6,063 nucleotides of DNA. It comes from Pedosphaera sp. Its GTDB lineage: Bacteria; Verrucomicrobiota; Verrucomicrobiia; Limisphaerales; UBA9464. The translations under genes were made by a program, and so were the position numbers. The notes under the pieces are model-generated. The model saw only the letters and a list, made by a program, of their open reading frames with translations, was not told the origin of the DNA and did no database searches. Position 1 is the first letter of the stretch, and every line of letters starts with the position of its first letter. The stretch lies in the NCBI GenBank assembly GCA_009695405.1, contig SIAZ01000214.1, positions 1 to 6,063 of the forward strand, read 5' to 3'. Positions 1-5,959 of the stretch are shown in pieces.

Positions 1-1
1 C

Positions 2-88
2 CACTTTGGCCTGCCGCCATTGCGAGGCCGAATGGGCTACTTGAACCGTCAGCTTACCCAGTTGTTGCGACTGGGTCCCGCTGTTTAA
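2..88 (+). CDS. Partial C-terminal end of an unidentified protein (left-edge fragment)
   Basis: A reading frame enters from the left edge and ends at a TAA at 86-88, giving 28 residues that begin HFGLPPLRGRMGYLN and end LLRLGPAV. The residues are a natural mix with several arginines and leucines, as in the tail of a transposase or other DNA-binding protein, but I do not recognise the family. The opposite strand is also open here: it reads VNTPDNLNSG and onward from about 108 down to the window edge, with a similar G+C share at third codon positions. The coding strand is therefore uncertain, and chance openness of so short a stretch is possible. Sequence to the left of the window would decide it. 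Confidence 0.25.
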   Translation, partial: HFGLPPLRGRMGYLNRQLTQLLRLGPAV

Positions 89-151
89 ATTGTCAGGTGT
101 ATTCACCAACGTAGGGCAACATTTTCAGCGGCTTATGTCTAGCCGTTTCCT

Positions 152-459
152 TTACCCCCTTTCCATCGGCCCTTTCCAGCCACCAGCCAAACGCCCTGCC
201 TCATACCCCTTTCCAGTTAATTCTATCTTCGCCGACTCCAATCGATTGGACTCAGCTTCTAACTCCTCTATCTCAGACTCAGCGTCACCTCAGGCTCGCT
301 CACGTAGCCAGTCCCTCCACTCGTCACCGTTATCCCTGTCACAAATCCCGCAGTCACAGTCGCCACTGCAACTGCAGCTTCTCCTCCCAGCAATCTCACC
401 CCAAACATCAATGCCATCGCTAACATTAACTTCACTACATTTCTGGTGGGATTCTTCAT
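152..459 (-). pseudogene. Frame-disrupted gene for a small secreted protein with a GITVTSGGTGY motif
   Basis: On the minus strand an ATG at 457-459 opens a 63-residue frame starting MKNPTRNVVKLMLAMALM. It has a basic start and a hydrophobic stretch to about residue 26, like a signal peptide, then an Ala/Val-rich segment and TAGFVTGITVTSGGTGYVSE, which matches a beta-repeat motif I associate with verrucomicrobial surface and LamG-type proteins. The frame stops at TAG (268-270). Just before that stop a second minus frame is open from 289 to a TAA at 152-154. It reads as a natural 45-residue protein tail with an acidic, helix-prone start (SEIEELEAESNRLESAKIEL). A one-base indel near 270-290 would join the two, so I call this a broken gene, although a genuine 63-residue secreted peptide is possible. 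Normal proteins with this motif are far longer and carry it repeatedly, so this copy is also probably truncated. There is no clear ribosome binding site: a GGAG lies about 20 bases upstream and AAAGG directly abuts the ATG. Confidence 0.5.
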
Positions 460-603
460 CCTTTAGACACTCCCACTCCTCAGAATTTTAAGCAACCTAG
501 CTTCCTCACTTATTCTTCCCTTATTTTCCCTACGGATTCCCGACACTTTAAACTGTATTCAGCTTCATCCATCTTCATAGGCACTTATCAAAAAAGCCAA
601 TAA

Positions 604-777
604 AAGGCCTATTTGTTGGGGTTTCTGACTTATCCTCACAGTGTTTTAATAACTGCACAACGATACGGGTTAGATCCGGTGGCATGGTTGACGGATGTGT
701 TGCGGCGTATTCCACAGGCAACGAACCATACCGTTACCGAACTCCTGCTTTGGAACTGGAAACCGGCGAAAGCCTAA
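604..777 (+). pseudogene. C-terminal remnant of an IS66-family transposase (TnpC type)
   Basis: The frame between TAA at 601-603 and TAA at 775-777 encodes 57 residues containing SVLITAQRYGLDPVAWLTDV, then LRRIP and finally LLLWNWKPAKA. This matches the characteristic C-terminal tail of IS66 transposases: 'SLL.(S/T)C(K/Q)..G.DP.(A/E)YL.DVL.R(L/I)' followed by 'ELLP.NWKP'. Family transposases are about 500 residues, so roughly 90 percent is missing. Just upstream, at 606-620, another frame reads GLFVG, resembling the 'NWLF.GS' segment that normally precedes this tail, so a frameshift near 620-640 has also occurred. No start codon or catalytic residue is left. The remnant is non-functional and marks an old insertion followed by deletion of its left part. 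Confidence 0.8.
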
Positions 778-853
778 TCCGGTCGGTCGACCTTTCTTCC
801 CCGCCTTCGATCGCGGAATATCCTACTTTCGGCAACTAGGGAACCATGGGGTT

Positions 854-867
854 GGGCGTACGCTTAC
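854..867. repeat. Probable right terminal inverted repeat of the IS66 remnant
   Basis: The sequence GGGCGTACGCTTAC reads GTAAGCGTACGCCC from outside inward, the form expected of an IS66 terminal repeat. It contains a perfect 8-bp palindrome, GCGTACGC, at 856-863. The partner repeat is not in the window, so the boundary rests on family resemblance and on its position downstream of the transposase stop. Confidence 0.5.
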
Positions 868-912
868 ACTTAATCTCTCAAAACATCACTCTGTCTGACT
901 GATTTTACCCCC

Positions 913-3177
913 TTAGTCGCCTCTCACAATCGCCGTGGCTACGGTGTCGGCATCCGCTCTTTCCTCTAGAGAATCTCGGATGACGGCGGCTTGACGGCGC
1001 ACCTTACCCGAAAAGATTTTTCTTCCGTTGACCTTGAGGCTAACCGATTTCTCAAGATTGAGAAGTCGGTCTGAGAGTCTGACTTGAAGTGATGCTGGGG
1101 CTTCGCCATCGATTTGAATCGATTGTCCGACCACCGTAGCCACGAGTTTTGAGCGATCAGCGATGGCGGCACCCTTGGGAACCTGCAGCCAATAGAATCG
1201 ACGATGCACCACATCGTCCTGTTGCCAGACCAGTTTTGTGGGCCATGAATTTCGGATCTGCGCTGCCATCCAAGGAACACCCTCACTATCCTTCTTGTTC
1301 ATCCAATGCCCGAGACCCTCATAAATATGGACTTGGTGTGGATACCCTCCGGGATCGTCCGCGGCCAAACGGTCTAATTCTGTTCCGCGCTCTGCTGCAA
1401 TGATGTTACGCCGATAAGCGGTATCATTGCCGCCCATAAAAATAGCAAAAGGCAAATTCCTCAAGCCCAGTAGGGAAGCTTCGTTAGGATGTCCTGCCAT
1501 CATGCAAGCGGCGGCAAATCGGTCTGCCATCCGCGGTGCAAGTTGCCATACTCCGTCCCCTCCTGCCGAGTAACCCATTAAATAGACACGGCTCGGGTTG
1601 ACGCCGCGCAGCGCCACATAGTTGTCGATTAAGCGTTGGAATAAAGGATCGATATGGCCTTCATGCCAAAGGTTCCAAGTGTCGGTAGGGGCGCGCGGTG
1701 CCAAATAAATGCCTTCGACCGGTTCATAGAGCTTAATTTGGTTCCTCCACTGTTGGTCATTAACCTCTGCGGGTGCTCCACCACCGCCATGCATCGAAAT
1801 CCATAAACTGTGCCCATTCGTCGGTTCATTTCCAAAGGTCTTCTCCAGCCATTTTAAGTTTTTCCCGCTTTCGCTTAAAACACGTTGGCTCATTTCTTCT
1901 TTCCTCTCGATGGCTAAGCGGGCCAATCGGTCGGCCAAAAGCAACTGTACAACTCGGTCGGCCTCGGAACGACTCAGCGAGGCCACGAGTGCTGGATCAG
2001 TGTTTTTTTGTTCTCCTTCTGGCTTTTCTAACCACGCTCGGACGGCATCCACTTTTGGCGATGCGGGTGATAAGTCTGCCCAAGAAGCGTCAAGGGTTGG
2101 ATCGGTGGTGAGCAACGGGCCAAAGGGTCTCTCACGGATTTCGGACCCGACGGTAAAACGAAGCCAGCCTCTGGCACCTAGTTTGAGGGCGAACCGAGGC
2201 ATATCGTTGAGATCCGAGGTTCCAGCCTTGGTATCGGCCAAGGCACAGGTGCGTCTTACTCCGTCCATGACACAGACCTTAGCTGCCATTCGAGAACCGC
2301 CCGTCCGTTTCCAAAGTCGAACTCCCAATCGCGCCACCGGTTCCTCGGCAGCAACTGTCTTCGCGTAGTGTCCGGTGACATTAACTGCAGCAACGAATTG
2401 ACTGTTCTGCGCCCAAACCATGGGGAATACGATTCCAGTCCGTTTCCAAGACGTTGCGTAAATGGCGTGCCGAGGAACATCAGCCTTGGCCGTAGAGGCA
2501 TCAGCCACAAACCAACCACGGTCCAATCCATTGGCATCAAACTCGTCGGCACCCGTAAAATGCCAATCGCCATCCCAAATCTCGACCCAAGTATGATTTC
2601 CACGCTCGTTCGTCCAGAGTGGAGTTCCGACGGCCCGCGCGGGAATACCCACGGCTCGGCAGGCTTCAACAAGAATAATCGAAAGACCGGTACAGGTCGC
2701 CTTCCCAGATTCCATGGATTCCATCAGGCTTTGGTTCGGGCGTTTTCGGCCGGTATTGTAGTGGATATTAATCTGTTTAAAAAGTTGACGATTAAGAGAC
2801 TGAGCGGCTTCGGAGGCTGTTTTAGAATCCTTAACGATCTCAGAAGCCCGCTTCAGAAGATCAGTTCGCCAACCGTCTCTTTTTTCATCGAAAACGGCGT
2901 AAGGCAGCACGTCATTAAAGAAAATATCTTCGGGGACTTTTTTGGCCCAGGGGAAACGGGTTCGAGCCTGAAAAGCGAGATCGAGATTTTTGTTTAAAAA
3001 TTCGAGAGAAAGAGATCCACGATCCGCTTGGGGCATATTGTCCGCCAAAAAACGGGCGGCCCTCTCACCTATTGGGCCCTGTTTCTGCCGGGCAGCTGCA
3101 ATGAAATCTTCAATGACATCACCCAGCGAGCAGAGTGAAAGCCCCAAAATAAGTAGTAAGGTTAGCCTGAATCGCAT
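913..3177 (-). CDS. Exported transglutaminase-like / alpha/beta-hydrolase (esterase or peptidase-like) fusion protein
   Basis: A 754-residue protein. Residues 1-19 form a signal peptide (MRFRLTLLLILGLSLCSLG), so it should act outside the cytoplasm. Residues about 120-235 form a transglutaminase-like (cysteine protease fold) domain: Cys162 in GKATCTGLS, His195 in GNHTWVEIW and Asp211 in TGADEF give the expected Cys-His-Asp triad. Residues about 250-350 look like a beta-rich linker domain. Residues about 440-640 form a serine hydrolase of the PHB-depolymerase/predicted-peptidase type: oxyanion segment HGGGG at 463-467, nucleophile Ser537 in GYSAGG, Asp585 in GGND and His624 in GLGHWM. A C-terminal beta segment follows (about 655-735). 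Both active sites look complete. Natural substrates cannot be read from sequence; cell-wall peptides, cross-linked proteins or polysaccharide esters are possible. The ATG at 3175-3177 directly precedes the signal peptide and has no spaced Shine-Dalgarno. The gene is divergent from asd and appears to be transcribed alone. Confidence 0.88.
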   Translation of the reverse strand: MRFRLTLLLILGLSLCSLGDVIEDFIAAARQKQGPIGERAARFLADNMPQADRGSLSLEFLNKNLDLAFQARTRFPWAKKVPEDIFFNDVLPYAVFDEKRDGWRTDLLKRASEIVKDSKTASEAAQSLNRQLFKQINIHYNTGRKRPNQSLMESMESGKATCTGLSIILVEACRAVGIPARAVGTPLWTNERGNHTWVEIWDGDWHFTGADEFDANGLDRGWFVADASTAKADVPRHAIYATSWKRTGIVFPMVWAQNSQFVAAVNVTGHYAKTVAAEEPVARLGVRLWKRTGGSRMAAKVCVMDGVRRTCALADTKAGTSDLNDMPRFALKLGARGWLRFTVGSEIRERPFGPLLTTDPTLDASWADLSPASPKVDAVRAWLEKPEGEQKNTDPALVASLSRSEADRVVQLLLADRLARLAIERKEEMSQRVLSESGKNLKWLEKTFGNEPTNGHSLWISMHGGGGAPAEVNDQQWRNQIKLYEPVEGIYLAPRAPTDTWNLWHEGHIDPLFQRLIDNYVALRGVNPSRVYLMGYSAGGDGVWQLAPRMADRFAAACMMAGHPNEASLLGLRNLPFAIFMGGNDTAYRRNIIAAERGTELDRLAADDPGGYPHQVHIYEGLGHWMNKKDSEGVPWMAAQIRNSWPTKLVWQQDDVVHRRFYWLQVPKGAAIADRSKLVATVVGQSIQIDGEAPASLQVRLSDRLLNLEKSVSLKVNGRKIFSGKVRRQAAVIRDSLEERADADTVATAIVRGD

Positions 3178-3183
3178 CTCTAA

Positions 3184-3212
3184 ATGCTGAGCTAAAGCAG
3201 ATTGCCGGTCAA
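3184..3212 (-). promoter_or_regulatory. Possible promoter for the exported fusion-protein gene
   Basis: Reading the minus strand, TTGACC (3212-3207) resembles a -35 box in five of six bases. It is followed after 17 bases by CAGCAT (3189-3184), a poor -10 match that keeps the key second and last positions. Transcription would start at or within a base or two of the ATG at 3177, giving a nearly leaderless mRNA. That would agree with the lack of a spaced ribosome binding site. The match is weak and could be chance. Confidence 0.22.
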
Positions 3213-3218
3213 ATCAGC

Positions 3219-3237
3219 AAACGGTCTCAGGCCGTTT
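3219..3237. repeat. Inverted repeat AAACGG-N7-CCGTTT in the divergent intergenic region
   Basis: A perfect 6-bp inverted repeat (3219-3224 and 3232-3237) with a 7-base loop lies between the two divergent genes, about 40 bases from one start and 60 from the other. It could be a regulator binding site acting on both genes or a hairpin in a leader transcript. It is short and followed by only four T before GGGG, so it is not a convincing terminator. A six-base repeat can arise by chance. Confidence 0.2.
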
Positions 3238-3294
3238 TGGGGAACTTATCGCTCGACACCGAACCTCCCACTAGGGCTATCTTATTTCTTTGAT

Positions 3295-4311
3295 ATGAAC
3301 AGGACCCATCCCCATGTGGCCGTCGTAGGCGCCACCGGTGCCGTCGGCGTTGAAATGATTAAAACACTCGAGCGTCGAGCCTTTCCCGTTGGAAAACTGA
3401 CACTTTTGGCGTCCGTACGTTCTGTCGGAAAAACTCTACTTTTCCGCGGTAAGCCCGTCGTCGTGAAGGAATTGACCCACGAGGCATTTGAGGGAATTGA
3501 TATCGCACTTTTTTCTGCTGGCGGATCAATTTCTCGTGATTTTGCGCCTTCCGCCGTCAAGGCGGGATGTGTGGTAGTTGATAATTCGAGTTTTTTCCGG
3601 ATGGACCCCACCGTACCTCTATTGGTGCCAGAGATTAACCCCGAGGATGTCGAGTGGCATCAGGGTATTTTGGCAAACCCTAACTGCACGACAGCCATCA
3701 CATTGATGGCACTGTATCCCTTACATCAGGCCTTTGGAGTGAAACGGATCTTTGCTTCTAGTTATCAAGCTGTCTCCGGTACGGGGGCCAAGGCTTTGGA
3801 GGAACTCGAAAATCAAGTAGGCCAGATTGTCCGCGGAGAGCCGGTGACCAAGGAAGTGTATCCACACCAAATTGCTTTCAACGTTCTACCCCAAGTGGAT
3901 TCCTTCCTTGAATCGGGCTATACGAAGGAAGAAATGAAGTTGGAAAACGAGGGGCGAAAAATCCTACATCATCCAACCTTCCAAGCTTCAGTGACCTGTG
4001 TTCGCGTCCCAGTCTATCGTTCTCACTCCATTGCTGTCAGCGCAGAATTCGAGCGTCCGATCAGTCTTGAAACAGCGCGGACTGTGCTCGGAAAAGCACC
4101 CGGACTTGATCTACTCGATGACCCAGCCAACCGCGTCTACCCCATGCCCTTGCACACTTCAGAACGTGATAATTGTGCGGTTGGACGGTTACGATTGGAC
4201 TGCGCAATGACCAATGGATTGGTATTCTGGGTGTCTGGAGATCAACTCCTCAAAGGGGCCGCTCTCAACGCTGTGCAGATTGCCGAACTACTGCTTAAAT
4301 CGAGTCATTAA
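3295..4311 (+). CDS. asd: Aspartate-semialdehyde dehydrogenase
   Basis: This cytoplasmic enzyme makes L-aspartate 4-semialdehyde from 4-phospho-L-aspartate with NADPH, the branch point to lysine/diaminopimelate, threonine and methionine. From the ATG at 3295 it has 338 residues, normal for the family. The N-terminal NADP-binding loop is GATGAVG (12-18). The catalytic Cys131 sits in ANPNCTTAI, followed by SGTGAKALEEL (161-171) and PHQIAFNVLPQ (190-200). The substrate-side segment RVPVYRSHS (237-245) carries the probable catalytic His244. The conserved tail is GDQLLKGAALNAVQIAE (315-331). The frame is also open upstream to a TTG at 3202, but the extra 31 residues have no family counterpart, and the usual enzyme begins just before the VAVVGATG strand, so 3295 is preferred. 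No Shine-Dalgarno precedes it. A TATCTT at 3278-3283 could be a -10 box, which would leave a very short leader. It is divergent from the hydrolase gene and convergent with the transporter gene; no other aspartate-pathway gene is adjacent. Confidence 0.95.
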   Translation: MNRTHPHVAVVGATGAVGVEMIKTLERRAFPVGKLTLLASVRSVGKTLLFRGKPVVVKELTHEAFEGIDIALFSAGGSISRDFAPSAVKAGCVVVDNSSFFRMDPTVPLLVPEINPEDVEWHQGILANPNCTTAITLMALYPLHQAFGVKRIFASSYQAVSGTGAKALEELENQVGQIVRGEPVTKEVYPHQIAFNVLPQVDSFLESGYTKEEMKLENEGRKILHHPTFQASVTCVRVPVYRSHSIAVSAEFERPISLETARTVLGKAPGLDLLDDPANRVYPMPLHTSERDNCAVGRLRLDCAMTNGLVFWVSGDQLLKGAALNAVQIAELLLKSSH

Positions 4312-4412
4312 AAGCCGCCGATGACTAGGGCACAGATGCGATGCTATGCGACTGCAAAGGCATGTCCTTAATCTGCGTCTGACATTCGAGAGATCGGGGC
4401 AGATATGCAGGC

Positions 4413-5894
4413 TTATGCTTTGGCTTTGGCTGAGCCCGGTAGCGACTTGCTCTGTCGCGGTGTGCCAGCTTTAGCTGCAGTGTACCATTCTTCATATGTC
4501 TCGTCGATTTCGACATGGCCGCCGGTCTTTTGGTGGTTTTCGCGCCAGTTATGGATCGCCTCAAAAGCCGAGTGATCGAGAAAATCAACGGCGAGATCAA
4601 TATCGACATTATGCCCGGCAGGAATTTTTGACAGGACGGCGTTAAGCTTTGGCACAGAGGCAAAGGTGAGCGTACCGCCGATCTTAACGTGTGATTTTTT
4701 CTCGCGCTGCTCGAGTAGTACTCTGGTGTTGGACAGACGGCGTAGAAGGAAGAAGACGCTGAGGACCAACCCTATGCCGACACCGGCGAGAAGGTTCACG
4801 CAGGTCACGCCGAGTACCGTGGCCCAGTAGATGGGAATTTCGTTATGTTTCCTCAGTTCTTTAATGTGATGAAGGTTGACCAAATTGATACCAACATGAA
4901 CGAGCAGGCCCGCGAGCACTGCTAGGGGGATCGATTCGATCACTCTGCTGGCAAAGATGACGAACAGTAAAATCCAAATACCATGGAAAATAGCCGACCA
5001 GCGACTCGCCCCACCGGCGAGTATGTTTGCCGACGAGCGGACGATAACACCGGTAATTGGCAGGCCGCCTAGCAGGCCGGAGACGAGATTTCCGCTGCCT
5101 TGGGCACGCAGTTCCTTATCCAAATCTGAGCGAGCGCCATTGTGCAATTTGTCCGTGGCTACCGCGCAAAGCAGGGACTCGATGCTGGCTATAGTTGCTA
5201 CCGTCAGTACAGCGATCACAAACGGCCCCCAATCCACTGGCGGCGCGAGTTTGGTCAGCGCGAAGGTTTCTGGGAGATCCACACGCTTCACGTCCATTTT
5301 CATCCAGAGCGCCATCATCGTGCCGACCACCACCGCCACGAGTGGACCCGGTATGGCTTTCAGCGAGGGGGACTTCAACTTTTTCCACCCAATAAGAGTG
5401 GCAATAGTCAGGAAGCCGAGAATTGCTGCTTGAGTGTTCGCGAGGCCGATCTGTTTGGGAATACCGACTAGATTTAGCAATGGCGAACTCTGTGGCGAAC
5501 CGCCTAGCACAACGTGAATCTGTGCCAGCGCGATCGAGATACCGATACCCGCCAGCATGCCATGAACTACAGCTGGGGCGATAATGCGTGCTCCGTGAGC
5601 TACTTTGAGCCAACCCATTAGCAACTGCACTCCTCCCGCACAGGCCGTGATGAGGCACATCATCTCCCAGCCAAACTGCTGTACCAATCCGGCGACCACA
5701 ACCGTCAATCCGGCCGCCGGTCCAGAAACCTGCAGGGGCGTTCCGGCCAGTAAACCAGTAACAATCCCACCCACCACCGCACCGATGAGCCCAGCGATGA
5801 TCGGCGCGCCAGAAGCCAAGGCGATACCGAGAGAAAGCGGCATGGCCACAAGGAAAACGACAAGGGAGGCAGGTAGATCGCGACGGAAGTTCAA
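4413..5894 (-). CDS. SulP-family inorganic anion transporter with C-terminal STAS domain
   Basis: A 493-residue inner-membrane protein. Residues 1-385 contain about 12-14 hydrophobic segments with SulP hallmarks: PASLVVFLVAMPLSLGIALA at 8-27 (first helix), the PLQVSGPAAGLTVVV half-helix at 53-67, ESLLCAVATDKL at 239-250, and the second half-helix region LPITGVIVRSSANILAGG at 278-295. Residues about 400-470 form a short STAS domain, with DFLDHSAFEAI at 437-447 corresponding to the usual nucleotide-loop helix. The family moves sulfate, bicarbonate and similar anions with Na+ or H+. This type is often found beside a carbonic anhydrase, but none is present here, so the substrate stays open. The start at 5894 is a TTG with no evident ribosome binding site. 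The frame remains open upstream through VFKFITT into the adjacent insertion sequence, so the native N-terminus may have been slightly longer. Downstream it converges on asd with a 101-bp gap and no clear terminator. Confidence 0.92.
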   Translation of the reverse strand: MNFRRDLPASLVVFLVAMPLSLGIALASGAPIIAGLIGAVVGGIVTGLLAGTPLQVSGPAAGLTVVVAGLVQQFGWEMMCLITACAGGVQLLMGWLKVAHGARIIAPAVVHGMLAGIGISIALAQIHVVLGGSPQSSPLLNLVGIPKQIGLANTQAAILGFLTIATLIGWKKLKSPSLKAIPGPLVAVVVGTMMALWMKMDVKRVDLPETFALTKLAPPVDWGPFVIAVLTVATIASIESLLCAVATDKLHNGARSDLDKELRAQGSGNLVSGLLGGLPITGVIVRSSANILAGGASRWSAIFHGIWILLFVIFASRVIESIPLAVLAGLLVHVGINLVNLHHIKELRKHNEIPIYWATVLGVTCVNLLAGVGIGLVLSVFFLLRRLSNTRVLLEQREKKSHVKIGGTLTFASVPKLNAVLSKIPAGHNVDIDLAVDFLDHSAFEAIHNWRENHQKTGGHVEIDETYEEWYTAAKAGTPRQSKSLPGSAKAKA

Positions 5895-5915
5895 GGTTGT
5901 AATAAATTTAAAGAC

Positions 5916-5940
5916 TGGGCCTGCTTCGATAAAACGGACA
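5916..5940. repeat. Probable terminal inverted repeat of the IS3-family element
   Basis: This 25-base stretch starts TGGGCCTGC and ends ACGGACA. It resembles the ends of several IS3-family members, in which a GGTCCA- or GGCCCA-like tip is followed by a TGTCCG-type motif. The mate is beyond the window edge, so its exact length and mismatches cannot be stated. Confidence 0.5.
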
Positions 5941-5959
5941 GAGAAAAGGGAGTTATTGG

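Larger units (their letters stand above)
590..867 (+). mobile_element. IS66-family insertion sequence, right-end remnant
   Basis: This segment combines the broken transposase tail with the non-coding 3' flank (778-853) and a terminal sequence ending CGCTTAC at 867. IS66 elements usually end in GTAAGCG/CGCTTAC-type inverted repeats, and a spacer of roughly 90 bases between the transposase stop and the end fits the family. The left boundary is uncertain: recognisable IS66 similarity starts at about 590-606, and sequence before it looks unrelated. The left inverted repeat and the tnpA and tnpB genes are absent from the window, so the element cannot move by itself. It ends 45 bases before the stop codon of the convergent exported hydrolase gene. 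Confidence 0.65.

Noticed and set aside
90..491. Plus-strand 133-codon open frame rich in Ser, Pro and Leu
   Set aside because: It starts with TTG and has low-complexity composition. It lies antisense to a minus-strand sequence with a signal peptide and a recognisable GITVTSGGTGY motif, so it is a shadow.
510..578. Minus-strand 22-codon frame beginning MKMDEAEYSLKCRE
   Set aside because: The composition looks protein-like, but it is very short, has no ribosome binding site and no known family, and lies in a decayed region between two broken elements. It may be a fragment of an older gene but cannot be supported.
695..898. Plus-strand 67-codon frame overlapping the IS66 remnant
   Set aside because: It is out of frame with the recognisable transposase tail and runs through the terminal repeat region, with no domain signal.
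2368..2997. Plus-strand 209-codon frame opposite the exported fusion protein
   Set aside because: It lies opposite the transglutaminase-like domain with its Cys-His-Asp motifs and has no signal, domain or ribosome binding site of its own.
4333..4381. Possible hairpin between asd and the transporter gene (CAGATGC paired with GCGTCTG)
   Set aside because: The 7-bp stem has a G-T pair and a loop of about 35 bases, with no T-run on either side. It is too weak to call a terminator for either convergent gene.
4957..5471. Plus-strand frames opposite the transporter gene
   Set aside because: The minus strand encodes a clear SulP protein with its membrane segments and conserved motifs across this whole interval; the plus frames are arginine/proline-rich shadows.
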